From Oxalobacteraceae bacterium (GTDB taxonomy: Bacteria; Pseudomonadota; Gammaproteobacteria; Burkholderiales; Burkholderiaceae_D): a stretch of 43,989 nt of DNA. A program made the position numbers and the translations under genes. The DNA lies in the NCBI GenBank assembly GCA_027484285.1, contig JAIXTG010000397.1, positions 1 to 43,989 on the forward strand, in the 5' to 3' direction. The notes beneath the pieces are model-generated. The model did no database searches and was not told the origin of the DNA. It saw only the letters and a list, made by a program, of their open reading frames with translations. Of the stretch, positions 8,727-16,771 are shown one piece after another. How positions within the stretch are numbered: position 1 is the first letter of the stretch; every line of letters begins with the position of its first letter.

Positions 8727-9283
8727 TCGTTGAGGCACCCAAGTTCAATATCGATGAAATCACTGACCTGCGGCATCGCCGCTTCATCGAGTCGGTCCTC
8801 AGCGCCCGGCCCTCGGAAGACCTCGGCATCGAACTGCTGATCCCGATGCTTGAAGGCGCGATCCATAGGCCGCCGCTGATGTTGGCCGAGACGGCACAGG
8901 ACGGGTGGACGCATGAGGATCAGGGCGACGTTTATTTCGGCAACAAGCGCGCCGAGGTCAAGCACCTGACCGGCACGATCTTCTCGCCCGGTCATTGGCC
9001 GCACCCGCATTTTTTCACCTGGGCGCCCGAGAAATGGGATGCCTACGAAACCAAGCCCTACGTGCTGACCACGCTGTCGGCCGACCTGCGCGCGTTCGCG
9101 CTCGTCTGGACGGGGCCGACGCAGGCTCATTGGTACCAGACCAGCGCCCGGATCGAGAACGCCGGGCGCAAGACATGGGGGCAACGCCTGTGCTGCCCGG
9201 TCGAGCTCGTCCACTTTTATCCGATGCCGGTCGAGCTGCGCCAGCGATACCTGAACCTCATCCCCCCGAAAGACCTCACCTGA
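8723..9283 (+). CDS. Hypothetical phage protein
   Basis: ATGA overlap with primase-helicase; DVYFGNKRAEVKHLTGTIFSPGHWPHPHFFTW; possibly nuclease-like. Confidence 0.65.
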   Translation: MIVEAPKFNIDEITDLRHRRFIESVLSARPSEDLGIELLIPMLEGAIHRPPLMLAETAQDGWTHEDQGDVYFGNKRAEVKHLTGTIFSPGHWPHPHFFTWAPEKWDAYETKPYVLTTLSADLRAFALVWTGPTQAHWYQTSARIENAGRKTWGQRLCCPVELVHFYPMPVELRQRYLNLIPPKDLT

Positions 9284-9293
9284 TCGACGGAGA

Positions 9294-9830
9294 TTGACGA
9301 TGACGATGATGATGCGACTTTTCCTGTTCACGCTGCTGGCTATGGCGGTTGCCCAGGCGGCGCGCGCCAACTGCGGCAATGACAAGCCGGTCGGCAATGG
9401 CTGTACGCCCGGACCGGCCGACCCGGTCGCCGCGCCGGTCGTGACGGTGACCGGGTCACAGCAGACGACGGTCGAGAACGCGCTAGCGGCCAATGGCGGC
9501 CAAGGCGGCCAAGGCTACGGCGGCACCGGCACAGGCGGTTATGCCGCATCCTCGGTCGCCTTCAATGCGCCGCGCCCGGCCGTGTCGATGGCCTATGCGC
9601 CGCCGATCCAGCCGACGGCGACCTGCGCGGTCCCGCTGACGGCCGGACTTTCGTTCATCAACTTCGGCGGCAGCTTCGGCACCGCCTACGTCGACCAGAA
9701 TTGCGCGCTGCTCGAACAGGTTCGCGCGGTGGCCCAGCTGGGCGATACCGAGACCGCCTTCGAGATGCTGTGCTCGTCGAAGAATTATGCGGCCGCACGC
9801 GAGCGGCAAGGCCGTCCGTGCAGGAAGTGA
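9294..9830 (+). CDS. Secreted, glycine-rich cysteine-containing phage protein of unknown function
   Basis: Signal peptide RLFLFTLLAMAVAQAARA, linker NGGQGGQGYGGTGTGG, Cys-containing C-terminal domain. Confidence 0.65.
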   Translation: MTMTMMMRLFLFTLLAMAVAQAARANCGNDKPVGNGCTPGPADPVAAPVVTVTGSQQTTVENALAANGGQGGQGYGGTGTGGYAASSVAFNAPRPAVSMAYAPPIQPTATCAVPLTAGLSFINFGGSFGTAYVDQNCALLEQVRAVAQLGDTETAFEMLCSSKNYAAARERQGRPCRK

Positions 9831-10081
9831 CGCCATGCGACCTGTGCCTCGCTTTCCCTCGTGGCGGGCGGTACGACTCGGGCCGCCTGTGCTGTCGCGT
9901 CCGGTTCCTCGTCAACGCGCCGGCCCATATCCGGCAGGCGTCTTATGCGCGGATCGCCGACGACGAAGGCAAACAGGCGGCGCTGGCGATGGTGGCGAAG
10001 GTCAATGAATGGCACCGGCGACGGGCCGAATCGAAATTGGGAGGAAGCGATGGGTATCTACAAGGACGGCAAACGGGTTGA
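9818..10081 (+). CDS. Small CxxC-containing phage protein (GTG start)
   Basis: TPCDLCLAFPRGGRYDSGRLCCRVRFLVNAPAHIRQASYARIADDE; overlaps both neighbours. Confidence 0.45.
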   Translation: MQEVTPCDLCLAFPRGGRYDSGRLCCRVRFLVNAPAHIRQASYARIADDEGKQAALAMVAKVNEWHRRRAESKLGGSDGYLQGRQTG

Positions 10082-10301
10082 CGTCAATGACCTGCTCGAC
10101 CACCTGATCGAGCAGCACAAGCTGAAGAACGATGCGGCGCTGTCGCGGTTCCTCGAGGTCAAGCCGCCGGTCATTTCAAAGCTGCGGCACCGGAAAATGG
10201 CCCTTGGCGCGACGCTGATGGTGCGGATCCACGAAGTGACGGGCATGTCGATCCGCGACATCAAGGCGGCAGCCGGTCATCAGGATACGGACCGGGCGTA
10301 A
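10050..10301 (+). CDS. HTH/Cro-like DNA-binding protein, copy 1
   Basis: VDVNDLLDHLIEQHKLKNDAALSRFLEVKPPVISKLRHRKMALGATLMVRIHEVTGMSIRDIKAAAG; GAGGAAGCG before ATG. Confidence 0.75.
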   Translation: MGIYKDGKRVDVNDLLDHLIEQHKLKNDAALSRFLEVKPPVISKLRHRKMALGATLMVRIHEVTGMSIRDIKAAAGHQDTDRA

Positions 10302-10600
10302 TGCGTGCGGCGAAGGTCGATCACAACCAGCGCGCCATCGTCGCGGCCCTGCGCGCTAAAGGCGCGACGGTCCAGCTGCTGCATGCGGTCGGCCGCGGCT
10401 GCCCGGACCTGTTGGTCGGCTACCGCGGCCTGAACCTGCTCATCGAGGTCAAGGATGGCAGCAAGCCGCCGTCGGCCCGTCGACTGACGCCCGACCAGGT
10501 CATCTGGCACCGCGCGTGGGCCGGACATGTCGAGGTCGTCGATTCGGCCGACCAGGCGAAGCTCTTGCTGGCGTGGGCCGACCGGAGGACCACGCCATGA
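10301..10600 (+). CDS. PD-(D/E)xK nuclease of VRR-NUC / resolvase type
   Basis: GCPDLLVGYRGLNLLIEVKDG carries the D...ExK core. Confidence 0.7.
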   Translation: MRAAKVDHNQRAIVAALRAKGATVQLLHAVGRGCPDLLVGYRGLNLLIEVKDGSKPPSARRLTPDQVIWHRAWAGHVEVVDSADQAKLLLAWADRRTTP

Positions 10601-11016
10601 ACGACGACGCCTTGCATGCGTTCGTCGAGGCATGGGTGCGGTGGTGCGCGACGCGCCGCTTCTTCATCCGGCCGCCGTCGCCGAATCTGCTGGCCCGGAT
10701 GCAGCCGGCCAAATTGCGCCAGCCGCCGGATGCGCGGATGAGCGCTGAGATCGCCTGGTTCAACATGGCCGTCCACGCGCTGGTCGACATGGACGACCCG
10801 GACGCCCAGGCGTTCCTGCTCTACTACATCGAACGCGTCGGCAACATCAAGAAGGTCGCCTCAGACATAGGCGTGGCCCGGTCGACGTTCTACGTGAAGG
10901 TGCGGCGGTTCGCCCGGCGCGCCTGGTCGATGTCGCAGTCGTTCGCCCGGGCCGACGCCGAGCTGCGTGTCCGGGCTGGGCAAGACAAAAAAGACATAGA
11001 CGGTCCGGACACTTGA
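10597..11016 (+). CDS. Q-like late gene regulator (candidate antiterminator)
   Basis: HTH GNIKKVASDIGVARSTFYVKVRRFARRAW; last early gene, directly before the late region. Confidence 0.6.
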   Translation: MNDDALHAFVEAWVRWCATRRFFIRPPSPNLLARMQPAKLRQPPDARMSAEIAWFNMAVHALVDMDDPDAQAFLLYYIERVGNIKKVASDIGVARSTFYVKVRRFARRAWSMSQSFARADAELRVRAGQDKKDIDGPDT

Positions 11017-11135
11017 GCCGAAAATGACGCCAGTTCATGCAGGCTCGATCACTGTCGGTCGTCACTCCAGCGGCCGGGCATACCACCTGCGTGGACACCT
11101 CCTCTTTGCGTCGGGCATTATCTCCATTCTCCTTT

Positions 11136-11163
11136 GCCGGCATGTCTTGCCGGCTTCTTTTTT
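11136..11163 (+). terminator. Intrinsic terminator after the early operon
   Basis: GCCGGCA-TGTCT-TGCCGGC followed by TTCTTTTTT. Confidence 0.85.
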
Positions 11164-11248
11164 GCCTGTTTGACCGCTGCTAGCGGCACCTGTTTCTGTC
11201 ACGACACTATGGTTTTGTCCGCATGTGCGGAAGACACAGGAGAGCGAG

Positions 11249-11494
11249 ATGATGGGTGAGCAGGAAAAGAAATGGGTGCTTGCGCTGACGAAGCTGTTGG
11301 TCGGGCGCACGGTGGTGGAGGTCGGGTTTATTTCAGCTTCCGAAGTGGAGGAAGACTGGTATGAGCGGCCGTTCTACATCACGTTCGATGACGGGCATTC
11401 GATCTACCCGATGCAAGATGAAGAAGGCAACGGACCCGGTGCATTAGGTACCACGTTTGAGGACATGGGCGTCATCCCGCCGTTTCCTCGTTGA
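11249..11494 (+). CDS. Small acidic hypothetical phage protein
   Basis: AGGAG before MMGEQEKKWVLALTKLLVGRTVVEVGF...; full frame to stop at 11494. Confidence 0.6.
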   Translation: MMGEQEKKWVLALTKLLVGRTVVEVGFISASEVEEDWYERPFYITFDDGHSIYPMQDEEGNGPGALGTTFEDMGVIPPFPR

Positions 11495-11519
11495 ACTGAA
11501 TCCTTCAGCAGTACCGTTC

Positions 11520-11543
11520 AACCCGCTTCGGCGGGTTTTTTTT
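11520..11543 (+). terminator. Intrinsic terminator 17 nt upstream of the HNH gene
   Basis: AACCCGC-TTCG-GCGGGTT plus T8. Confidence 0.9.
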
Positions 11544-11559
11544 CGTCCTCATTTCCTCT

Positions 11560-11991
11560 ATGCCCACACGATGGCACACGCCGTGCCGTCATGCCGGCTG
11601 CATGCGCTTGGCGACCGAGCGCGGGTACTGCGACCGCCACCTGTCCGACGCCGACCGTCACGGATGGGACGCGCGTCGGGGCACGGCCGCCGAGCGCGGC
11701 TATGGCTGGCAGTGGGTGAAGCTGCGACAGAAGGTACTCGCGCGCGACGCGGGCCTGTGCCAGCTGTGCATCGCCGCCCACCGCATCACGCCTGCATCCG
11801 AGGTCGACCACATCCTGCCCAAGTCGGCCGGCGGGTCCGACGCGATGGATAATCTGCAGGCGGTGTGCCGCTGCTGCCATCACCGCAAGACCATCGCGGA
11901 GCGCCGGGAAACCAAGCTCGCCACCAAAAGCCGCAGCCGTGTGGCGGCTGCCGATCAAAAATTGCTTGCAGGAAAATATTCTTCTAATTAG
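11560..11991 (+). CDS. HNH endonuclease (packaging-associated)
   Basis: WQWVKLRQKVLARDAGLCQLC...EVDHILPKSAGGSDAMDNLQAVCRCCHHRKT. Confidence 0.9.
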   Translation: MPTRWHTPCRHAGCMRLATERGYCDRHLSDADRHGWDARRGTAAERGYGWQWVKLRQKVLARDAGLCQLCIAAHRITPASEVDHILPKSAGGSDAMDNLQAVCRCCHHRKTIAERRETKLATKSRSRVAAADQKLLAGKYSSN

Positions 11992-12100
11992 TATGATTTC
12001 AGGCGGTGCATGCTGGCCTGTAGCGGCCCCAAGGCATCGCCGTATCGCCGTATCGCCGTCGGCGCCGTTCAATCATTGCCCAGTAAACTAAGGAGCAACT

Positions 12101-12457
12101 ATGAAAGTGATCCATGCCCTGCTGTTGGCCGCCGTGTCCGTTGTCAGTCTCCCTGCGTTGGCCGTCGATGCGGTGACCGCCTGTCCGAAGAATTTTCGTG
12201 TGCTTGCCGAGGATGACAAGGCGCGTATTCTGCTTTTCACGCAGAAAAAAGGTGAGAGTTGCAAGATGCATACGCACCCGCATATAGCTGCTTATGTAAT
12301 TAAGTCCGGTCAGGGCTTGAGTTACAAGATGCCCGACGGCTCGGTCAAGCAGGGGCCGCAGGTCAAAAAAGGCGAGGCGTTTTTGCGCGGGCCGTCCGAG
12401 CACGAGCACCTCCCGGCTGGTACCGATACCGAAGCGATCATCGTCGAGCTCAAGTAA
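12101..12457 (+). CDS. Secreted cupin-domain protein (candidate lysogenic-conversion gene)
   Basis: Signal peptide MKVIHALLLAAVSVVSLPALA; cupin motifs CKMHTHPHIAAYVIKSGQG...GEAFLRGPSEHEH; SD AAGGAG. Confidence 0.75.
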   Translation: MKVIHALLLAAVSVVSLPALAVDAVTACPKNFRVLAEDDKARILLFTQKKGESCKMHTHPHIAAYVIKSGQGLSYKMPDGSVKQGPQVKKGEAFLRGPSEHEHLPAGTDTEAIIVELK

Positions 12458-12769
12458 CAAGGCAGACGGCACGGCGCGCCGGTGAGACGCGCCCGATTGC
12501 CCTTCTCATCGGAGTGCCTAAGCACGTTTTCACCCTTAAATCTACGCTGTCGCTGGACCCGCGATGGGCCATGTCCTCACAGACCGCATGGGCCGAGCCG
12601 AGGCAGGCATCTCATTACGTGCTGAATGACCAGGGGCGCATTATCAACCTTGCTGTCCGAACCACATTGCGTAAATCGGATGGCAGGCTAGGGAGGTCCA
12701 GCAAGATCCTGCGAAGACGTTCATTCTGTATTAGGAGGCTCTCTAAATCGGCTTCGGATATGGTCTGAG

Positions 12770-13027
12770 GCGCGCGGCACGCCTGCCGAGCGCGGCTACG
12801 GCTGGCAGTGGGCGAAGCTACGAGCGCGCGCGCTGGCCAGGGACGCGGGTCTCTGCCAGCGCTGCCTTGCCGTCCACCGCATCACGCCTGCATCTGAGAT
12901 CGACCACATCCTGTCCTAGTCGGCCGGCGGGTCCGACGCGATGGAGAACCTGCAGGTGCTCTGCGACGGAGGCCATCTTGCCAAGACGCTTGCCGAGCGG
13001 CGGCGCTCCGGCAGGCGCGATCAATGA
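12770..13027 (+). pseudogene. 5'-truncated, stop-interrupted second HNH gene
   Basis: Reads GTPAERGYGWQWAKLRARALARDAGLCQRCLAVHRITPASEIDHILS*SAGGSDAMENLQVLCDGGHLAKTLAERR, clearly homologous to the 11560-11991 protein; in-frame TAG and lost second CxxC. Confidence 0.85.
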
Positions 13028-13111
13028 AGCAATTAAATCAAGTTTTGGGCAGTCAACCATTGTCCATCCCTGCCAGCTACGCCCCTACACTGGTGAGCGT
13101 TAGGGGGTGGT

Positions 13112-13363
13112 GTGAAAAATATAATCAAACAGACGACTCGTGTCGGCGTCAATGGATTGCTCGATCATCTCAAGGCTGTCCATGCATTGCGGTCCGATGC
13201 TGCCTTGGCGCGGTTGCTGGGATTGACCTCGCCGATTGTCTCCAAATTGCGGGCTGGTTCGCCGTTGACGCCCATACTGGCGCTGCGTATCCATGAATGC
13301 ACCGATATGCCGTTACGAGACATCTATGAAATCGCCTCGCGTCCCGAAGAGAGGCAGCAGTGA
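13112..13363 (+). CDS. HTH/Cro-like DNA-binding protein, copy 2 (GTG start)
   Basis: VGVNGLLDHLKAVHALRSDAALARLLGLTSPIVSKLRAGSPLTPILALRIHECTDMPLRDIYEIAS aligns without gaps to copy 1. Confidence 0.75.
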   Translation: MKNIIKQTTRVGVNGLLDHLKAVHALRSDAALARLLGLTSPIVSKLRAGSPLTPILALRIHECTDMPLRDIYEIASRPEERQQ

Positions 13364-13435
13364 CGCGTCAAGTCCTGCGTTGAACGCCGAAAGACTGAGA
13401 CGCATAAGACAGTCAACTCAAAGACCACCAGCAGG

Positions 13436-13747
13436 CTACGGCTCATGCCCGAACCACATGGCATACAGCGGGTGGCAGGCAAGCAGGTCAAGCAGATTCT
13501 CACGCAGGGCCGGATTCGGAATCAGCAGTTGTTCGGCCCGCCCGTCGACGGGCTCAAGCCAGAAGGCTTCCTCCTTGCCGATCTGGTAGACGATCCCGCG
13601 ACGGATGAAATAACCCTCGGATAACTCGTAAGGGGTGGCGAGCGTCGCTTCGGTTTCGATGAGGTATTTAAGTGCAGGGAGGTAAGAGGGCCGGACATGC
13701 CAGTCGTCGTATAGCACCTGCAGCAGGACCTGCCTCATATGGGACAC
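13436..13747 (-). CDS. Unknown protein of the minus-strand accessory cassette
   Basis: GTG start at 13747 preceded by AGGAGGACAGCC; SHMRQVLLQVLYDDWHVRPSYLPALKYLIETEATLATPYELSEGYFIRRG... Confidence 0.6.
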   Translation of the reverse strand: MSHMRQVLLQVLYDDWHVRPSYLPALKYLIETEATLATPYELSEGYFIRRGIVYQIGKEEAFWLEPVDGRAEQLLIPNPALRENLLDLLACHPLYAMWFGHEP

Positions 13748-13900
13748 GGCTGTCCTCCTGTAATTTGCCGAACCCTCCTGCGCCACGACCCAGCGCTCAG
13801 CATCATCGGCGGTACTTATCTTTCGGCGATGTCGTTCCTGTACCGGTTGACGGCAGCGGCGATCAACAAGATCTGGAACATCCGGACAATCCCGGTGCGC

Positions 13901-14179
13901 TTAGCGCAGTACGAGCTTCAGTAGCAGGGCGATGTTGGCGAAGCCTTGCAGCACCAGCAATGCCAGCAAAGGCTTAAGCGAGGATATGGTCGTCTTCACG
14001 TCAGTACCGGTGACGGTCTTGCTGATTTCGATAACCTTGTGCTCCAGGTGACCGGCCGTTCGACGCAATTCTTTCAAGTCCGCCTGAATCTGGCCCAGCA
14101 GGTGGGTATCGACCGATGTGTTCATCCCAGCACTCTCGTTGGTATAAAGCTCAGAAGCTTTGATGTTACTCGAGAGCAC
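13901..14179 (-). CDS. Small membrane protein: coiled coil plus C-terminal TM segment, minus-strand cassette
   Basis: SVDTHLLGQIQADLKELRRTAGHLEHKVIEISKTVTG...SSLKPLLALLVLQGFANIALLLKLVLR; GTG start with AAAGGAAA upstream, alternative internal ATG. Confidence 0.55.
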   Translation of the reverse strand: MLSSNIKASELYTNESAGMNTSVDTHLLGQIQADLKELRRTAGHLEHKVIEISKTVTGTDVKTTISSLKPLLALLVLQGFANIALLLKLVLR

Positions 14180-14320
14180 AAGTTTCCTTTAAAAAACATG
14201 AGTAAAACACAGGGATTTTCGTAGGGAAACTTTTCAATTTGGATAAGCCCCCCGTCCTTCCAAAGTCTGGCGCGTTCGGGAAAACCGTCCCCGGCTAAGG
14301 GATATTCATTTCCGCGAATT

Positions 14321-14548
14321 TCAACGGGGGGGAGTCGCCTGCCGCAGCCGCGCCATGAGCCCGTCAGCGACTTCGGCGGCAATCAGCAGGTCGATGGCGG
14401 CCACCGCCGGCCGGCGGCAGTCGATATCGGACCAGTCCTCATGCAACGCGAACGCCAGCAGCCACGCCGGAATGCGCTGTCCGCGTTCGGCCATCTCCAG
14501 GAGCTCGAGCGCGACGGCACGGTTGCCGGGGGCGGCAGGTCGGTTCAT
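14321..14548 (-). CDS. Small hypothetical protein, minus strand
   Basis: MNRPAAPGNRAVALELLEMAERGQRIPAWLLAFALHEDW...; GAGG upstream of ATG. Confidence 0.45.
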   Translation of the reverse strand: MNRPAAPGNRAVALELLEMAERGQRIPAWLLAFALHEDWSDIDCRRPAVAAIDLLIAAEVADGLMARLRQATPPR

Positions 14549-14735
14549 GGCAGCCTCGTTCGGGTTGGGTGAGCGTTTTCGGGGGAGGACTCAGCACCGT
14601 TGCCCGATCCTCGCAGCCTGCGCGCTGCCCGGCAAGCCTTGCCGCGGCAACTGGTATGGCGGTGACGCATTTGTAGCGCTTGCGCAACGTCCCTCGATTG
14701 CGGCGGATTGCAGTTTGATCTAGGAGGAAAAAACC

Positions 14736-15236
14736 ATGAAAGTCGTTTACGTTGCGTCAAGCCGGCTGCGGCGCCATCCATCGAATAGCCGCACCCACAA
14801 CGCCTCGCAGATTGCGCAAATCGCCGCGTCGATCGAGCAGTTCGGCTTTACCGTCCCGATCATCGTCGATGAGACCGGCACCGTGCTGGCCGGTCATGGC
14901 CGCTTGGCGGCCGCTGAACTGCTCAAGCTCGATACCGTCCCGTGCGTAAAGGTCGAAGGCCTGTCGGATGAGCAGAAGCGCGCGTACCTCATCGCCGACA
15001 ACAAGATCGCGGCCAACGCGAGCTGGAACGAAGACCTCCTGAAGATCGAACTGGCCGGGCTGAAGGAAGCCGGGTTCGAGATGGGCCTGACGGGTTTTGG
15101 CGAGCACGAACTTGCTGAGCTGTTCACCGACCGCGCGGCCAAGGCCATCAAGGGCGCGACCGAACTGAACCCGGCCGACTACGACAACTTCGCCCATGCC
15201 TGCCCGAAATGCGGGTTCGAGTTCAATGATGACTAA
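14736..15236 (+). CDS. ParB/Srx-like nuclease-domain protein
   Basis: LRRHPSNSRTHNASQIAQIAASIEQFGFTVPIIVDETGTVLAGHGRLAAAELL; TAGGAGG SD. Confidence 0.88.
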   Translation: MKVVYVASSRLRRHPSNSRTHNASQIAQIAASIEQFGFTVPIIVDETGTVLAGHGRLAAAELLKLDTVPCVKVEGLSDEQKRAYLIADNKIAANASWNEDLLKIELAGLKEAGFEMGLTGFGEHELAELFTDRAAKAIKGATELNPADYDNFAHACPKCGFEFNDD

Positions 15237-16392
15237 CGCGCCGGCGCGCCGGATCGGGCCGTGGCATTTGTCCGACCTGAAGTCGATTACACCCAATAAC
15301 ATCCGGGTCTTCACGACCTTCCATTGCGGCGGCGGATCGACGATGGGCTACAAGCTGGCCGGCTGCGACGTCATCGGCGGCGTCGAGATCGACCCGCAAA
15401 TGATGGCCGTCTATCGGGCCAACTTCGCGCCGCGCCTGTCTTACGAGATGGGCGTGCAGGACTTCGTGAAGATCGCCGACCGGCAGTTGCCGCCCGAGCT
15501 CTTCGGCATCGACATCCTCGACGGTTCGCCGCCGTGCTCAACCTTCTCGATGGCCGGTGACCGGCATAGGAAATGGGGCGGCGAGTTCCACTTCCGCGAG
15601 GGACAGGCAGTCCAGCGGCTCGACGACCTGTTTTTCGACTTCATCGACGTGGCCGCGAAGCTGAAGCCGAAGGTCGTCATCGCCGAGAACGTCAAGGGCC
15701 TCCTGATGGGCAAGGCGAAGGGCTTCGTCAAGCAGATCTTCGCCGCCTTCCGCGAAGCCGGTTATGAGCCCCGCGCATGGCTCTTGAACGCCGCGGCGAT
15801 GGGCGTGCCGCAGCGGCGCGAGCGCGCGGTCTTCATCGCCGTGCGGTCCGACATCGCCAAGACCGTGTCGCTGGACTTTGCCGAGCCGGAGATCACCGCC
15901 GCGCGCGCGACGGCTGACCTCGTCATGACGGAAGCGGAGTGGAAACGCTGGGGGCCGACGAAGATCGATCATGAATTCTGGCCCGGCACGAAGCCCGGCC
16001 AGAGCTACACCCATGAGAGCGAGCGGCTGAAGGGCAAGCACTCGTACTTCAACCACATCAAGTTCGACGGCAACCGCGCGGCCAATACCGTGACGACGAC
16101 GCTGGACTTGTTCCGGCACTGGTCCGAGATGCGGCGCATTACGTCCCGCGAGGCGGCGCGCTTCCAGACCTTCCCGGAAGATTACGACTACCACGGCATC
16201 GAGCCCGGCTACCTGATCGGGATGTCGGTGCCGCCTTTCATGATGCAACGCATCGCGCTGGAGGTCTGCCGCCAGGTCTTCGGTATCGGCTATGACCAGC
16301 GCGTGATCGACGGATTCAACAATGCGCGGACCGAAACCGACACCGACGGCACTGAAGCTTATTGCGGGCAACCCCGGCAAGCGGCCGCTTAA
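15226..16392 (+). CDS. DNA (cytosine-5) methyltransferase
   Basis: Motif IV DGSPPCSTFSMAG, ENVKG, QRRERAVFIAV, motif X GMSVPPFMMQRIA; unusual motif I FTTFHCGGGSTMGYKLAG. Confidence 0.92.
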   Translation: MMTNAPARRIGPWHLSDLKSITPNNIRVFTTFHCGGGSTMGYKLAGCDVIGGVEIDPQMMAVYRANFAPRLSYEMGVQDFVKIADRQLPPELFGIDILDGSPPCSTFSMAGDRHRKWGGEFHFREGQAVQRLDDLFFDFIDVAAKLKPKVVIAENVKGLLMGKAKGFVKQIFAAFREAGYEPRAWLLNAAAMGVPQRRERAVFIAVRSDIAKTVSLDFAEPEITAARATADLVMTEAEWKRWGPTKIDHEFWPGTKPGQSYTHESERLKGKHSYFNHIKFDGNRAANTVTTTLDLFRHWSEMRRITSREAARFQTFPEDYDYHGIEPGYLIGMSVPPFMMQRIALEVCRQVFGIGYDQRVIDGFNNARTETDTDGTEAYCGQPRQAAA

Positions 16393-16771
16393 TACCGCCG
16401 AGCCCAAGCCCGAAGGCGACCTGGCCGCGCCGCCTGAGTGGATGAGCGAGGCGCAGAAGGCCGCCTGGACAGAAGGGCTGGCCGCCGCCCCGGCGGGACT
16501 ACTCAAGCGGCTGGATGCGTCCGTCTATACGGTCTGGGTCACCGCCAAGGTGCTCCATCAGGAGGCCGTCGAAAAGGTCGGCCAGTACGGACTGCTCACC
16601 AAGACGCCGAAGACCGGCGACTGGATGCAGAACCCGTACCTGCCGATCGTGAACAAACAGGCAGCCATCATGATGAAGGCCGCCGCCGAGATGGGCTTCA
16701 CGCCATCGGCGCGCTCGCGCGTGTCGGTCAACGACGGCGTTACAGGCAGCGACGAATGGGCGGGCTTCTGA
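16322..16771 (+). CDS. terS: Terminase small subunit (P27 family)
   Basis: MRGPKPTPTALKLIAGNPGKRPLN typical of P27-type TerS; adjacent to TerL. Confidence 0.9.
   Translation: MRGPKPTPTALKLIAGNPGKRPLNTAEPKPEGDLAAPPEWMSEAQKAAWTEGLAAAPAGLLKRLDASVYTVWVTAKVLHQEAVEKVGQYGLLTKTPKTGDWMQNPYLPIVNKQAAIMMKAAAEMGFTPSARSRVSVNDGVTGSDEWAGF

Noticed and set aside
6945-8738. 597-aa minus-strand ORF opposite the primase-helicase
   Set aside because: Exact antisense shadow of a confidently identified gene; long shadow ORFs are expected in GC-rich coding DNA, and composition is not protein-like.
12514-12768. Possible 84-aa plus-strand gene MPKHVFTLKSTLSLD...
   Set aside because: No convincing SD, no family resemblance, lies in a degraded island; left unannotated.
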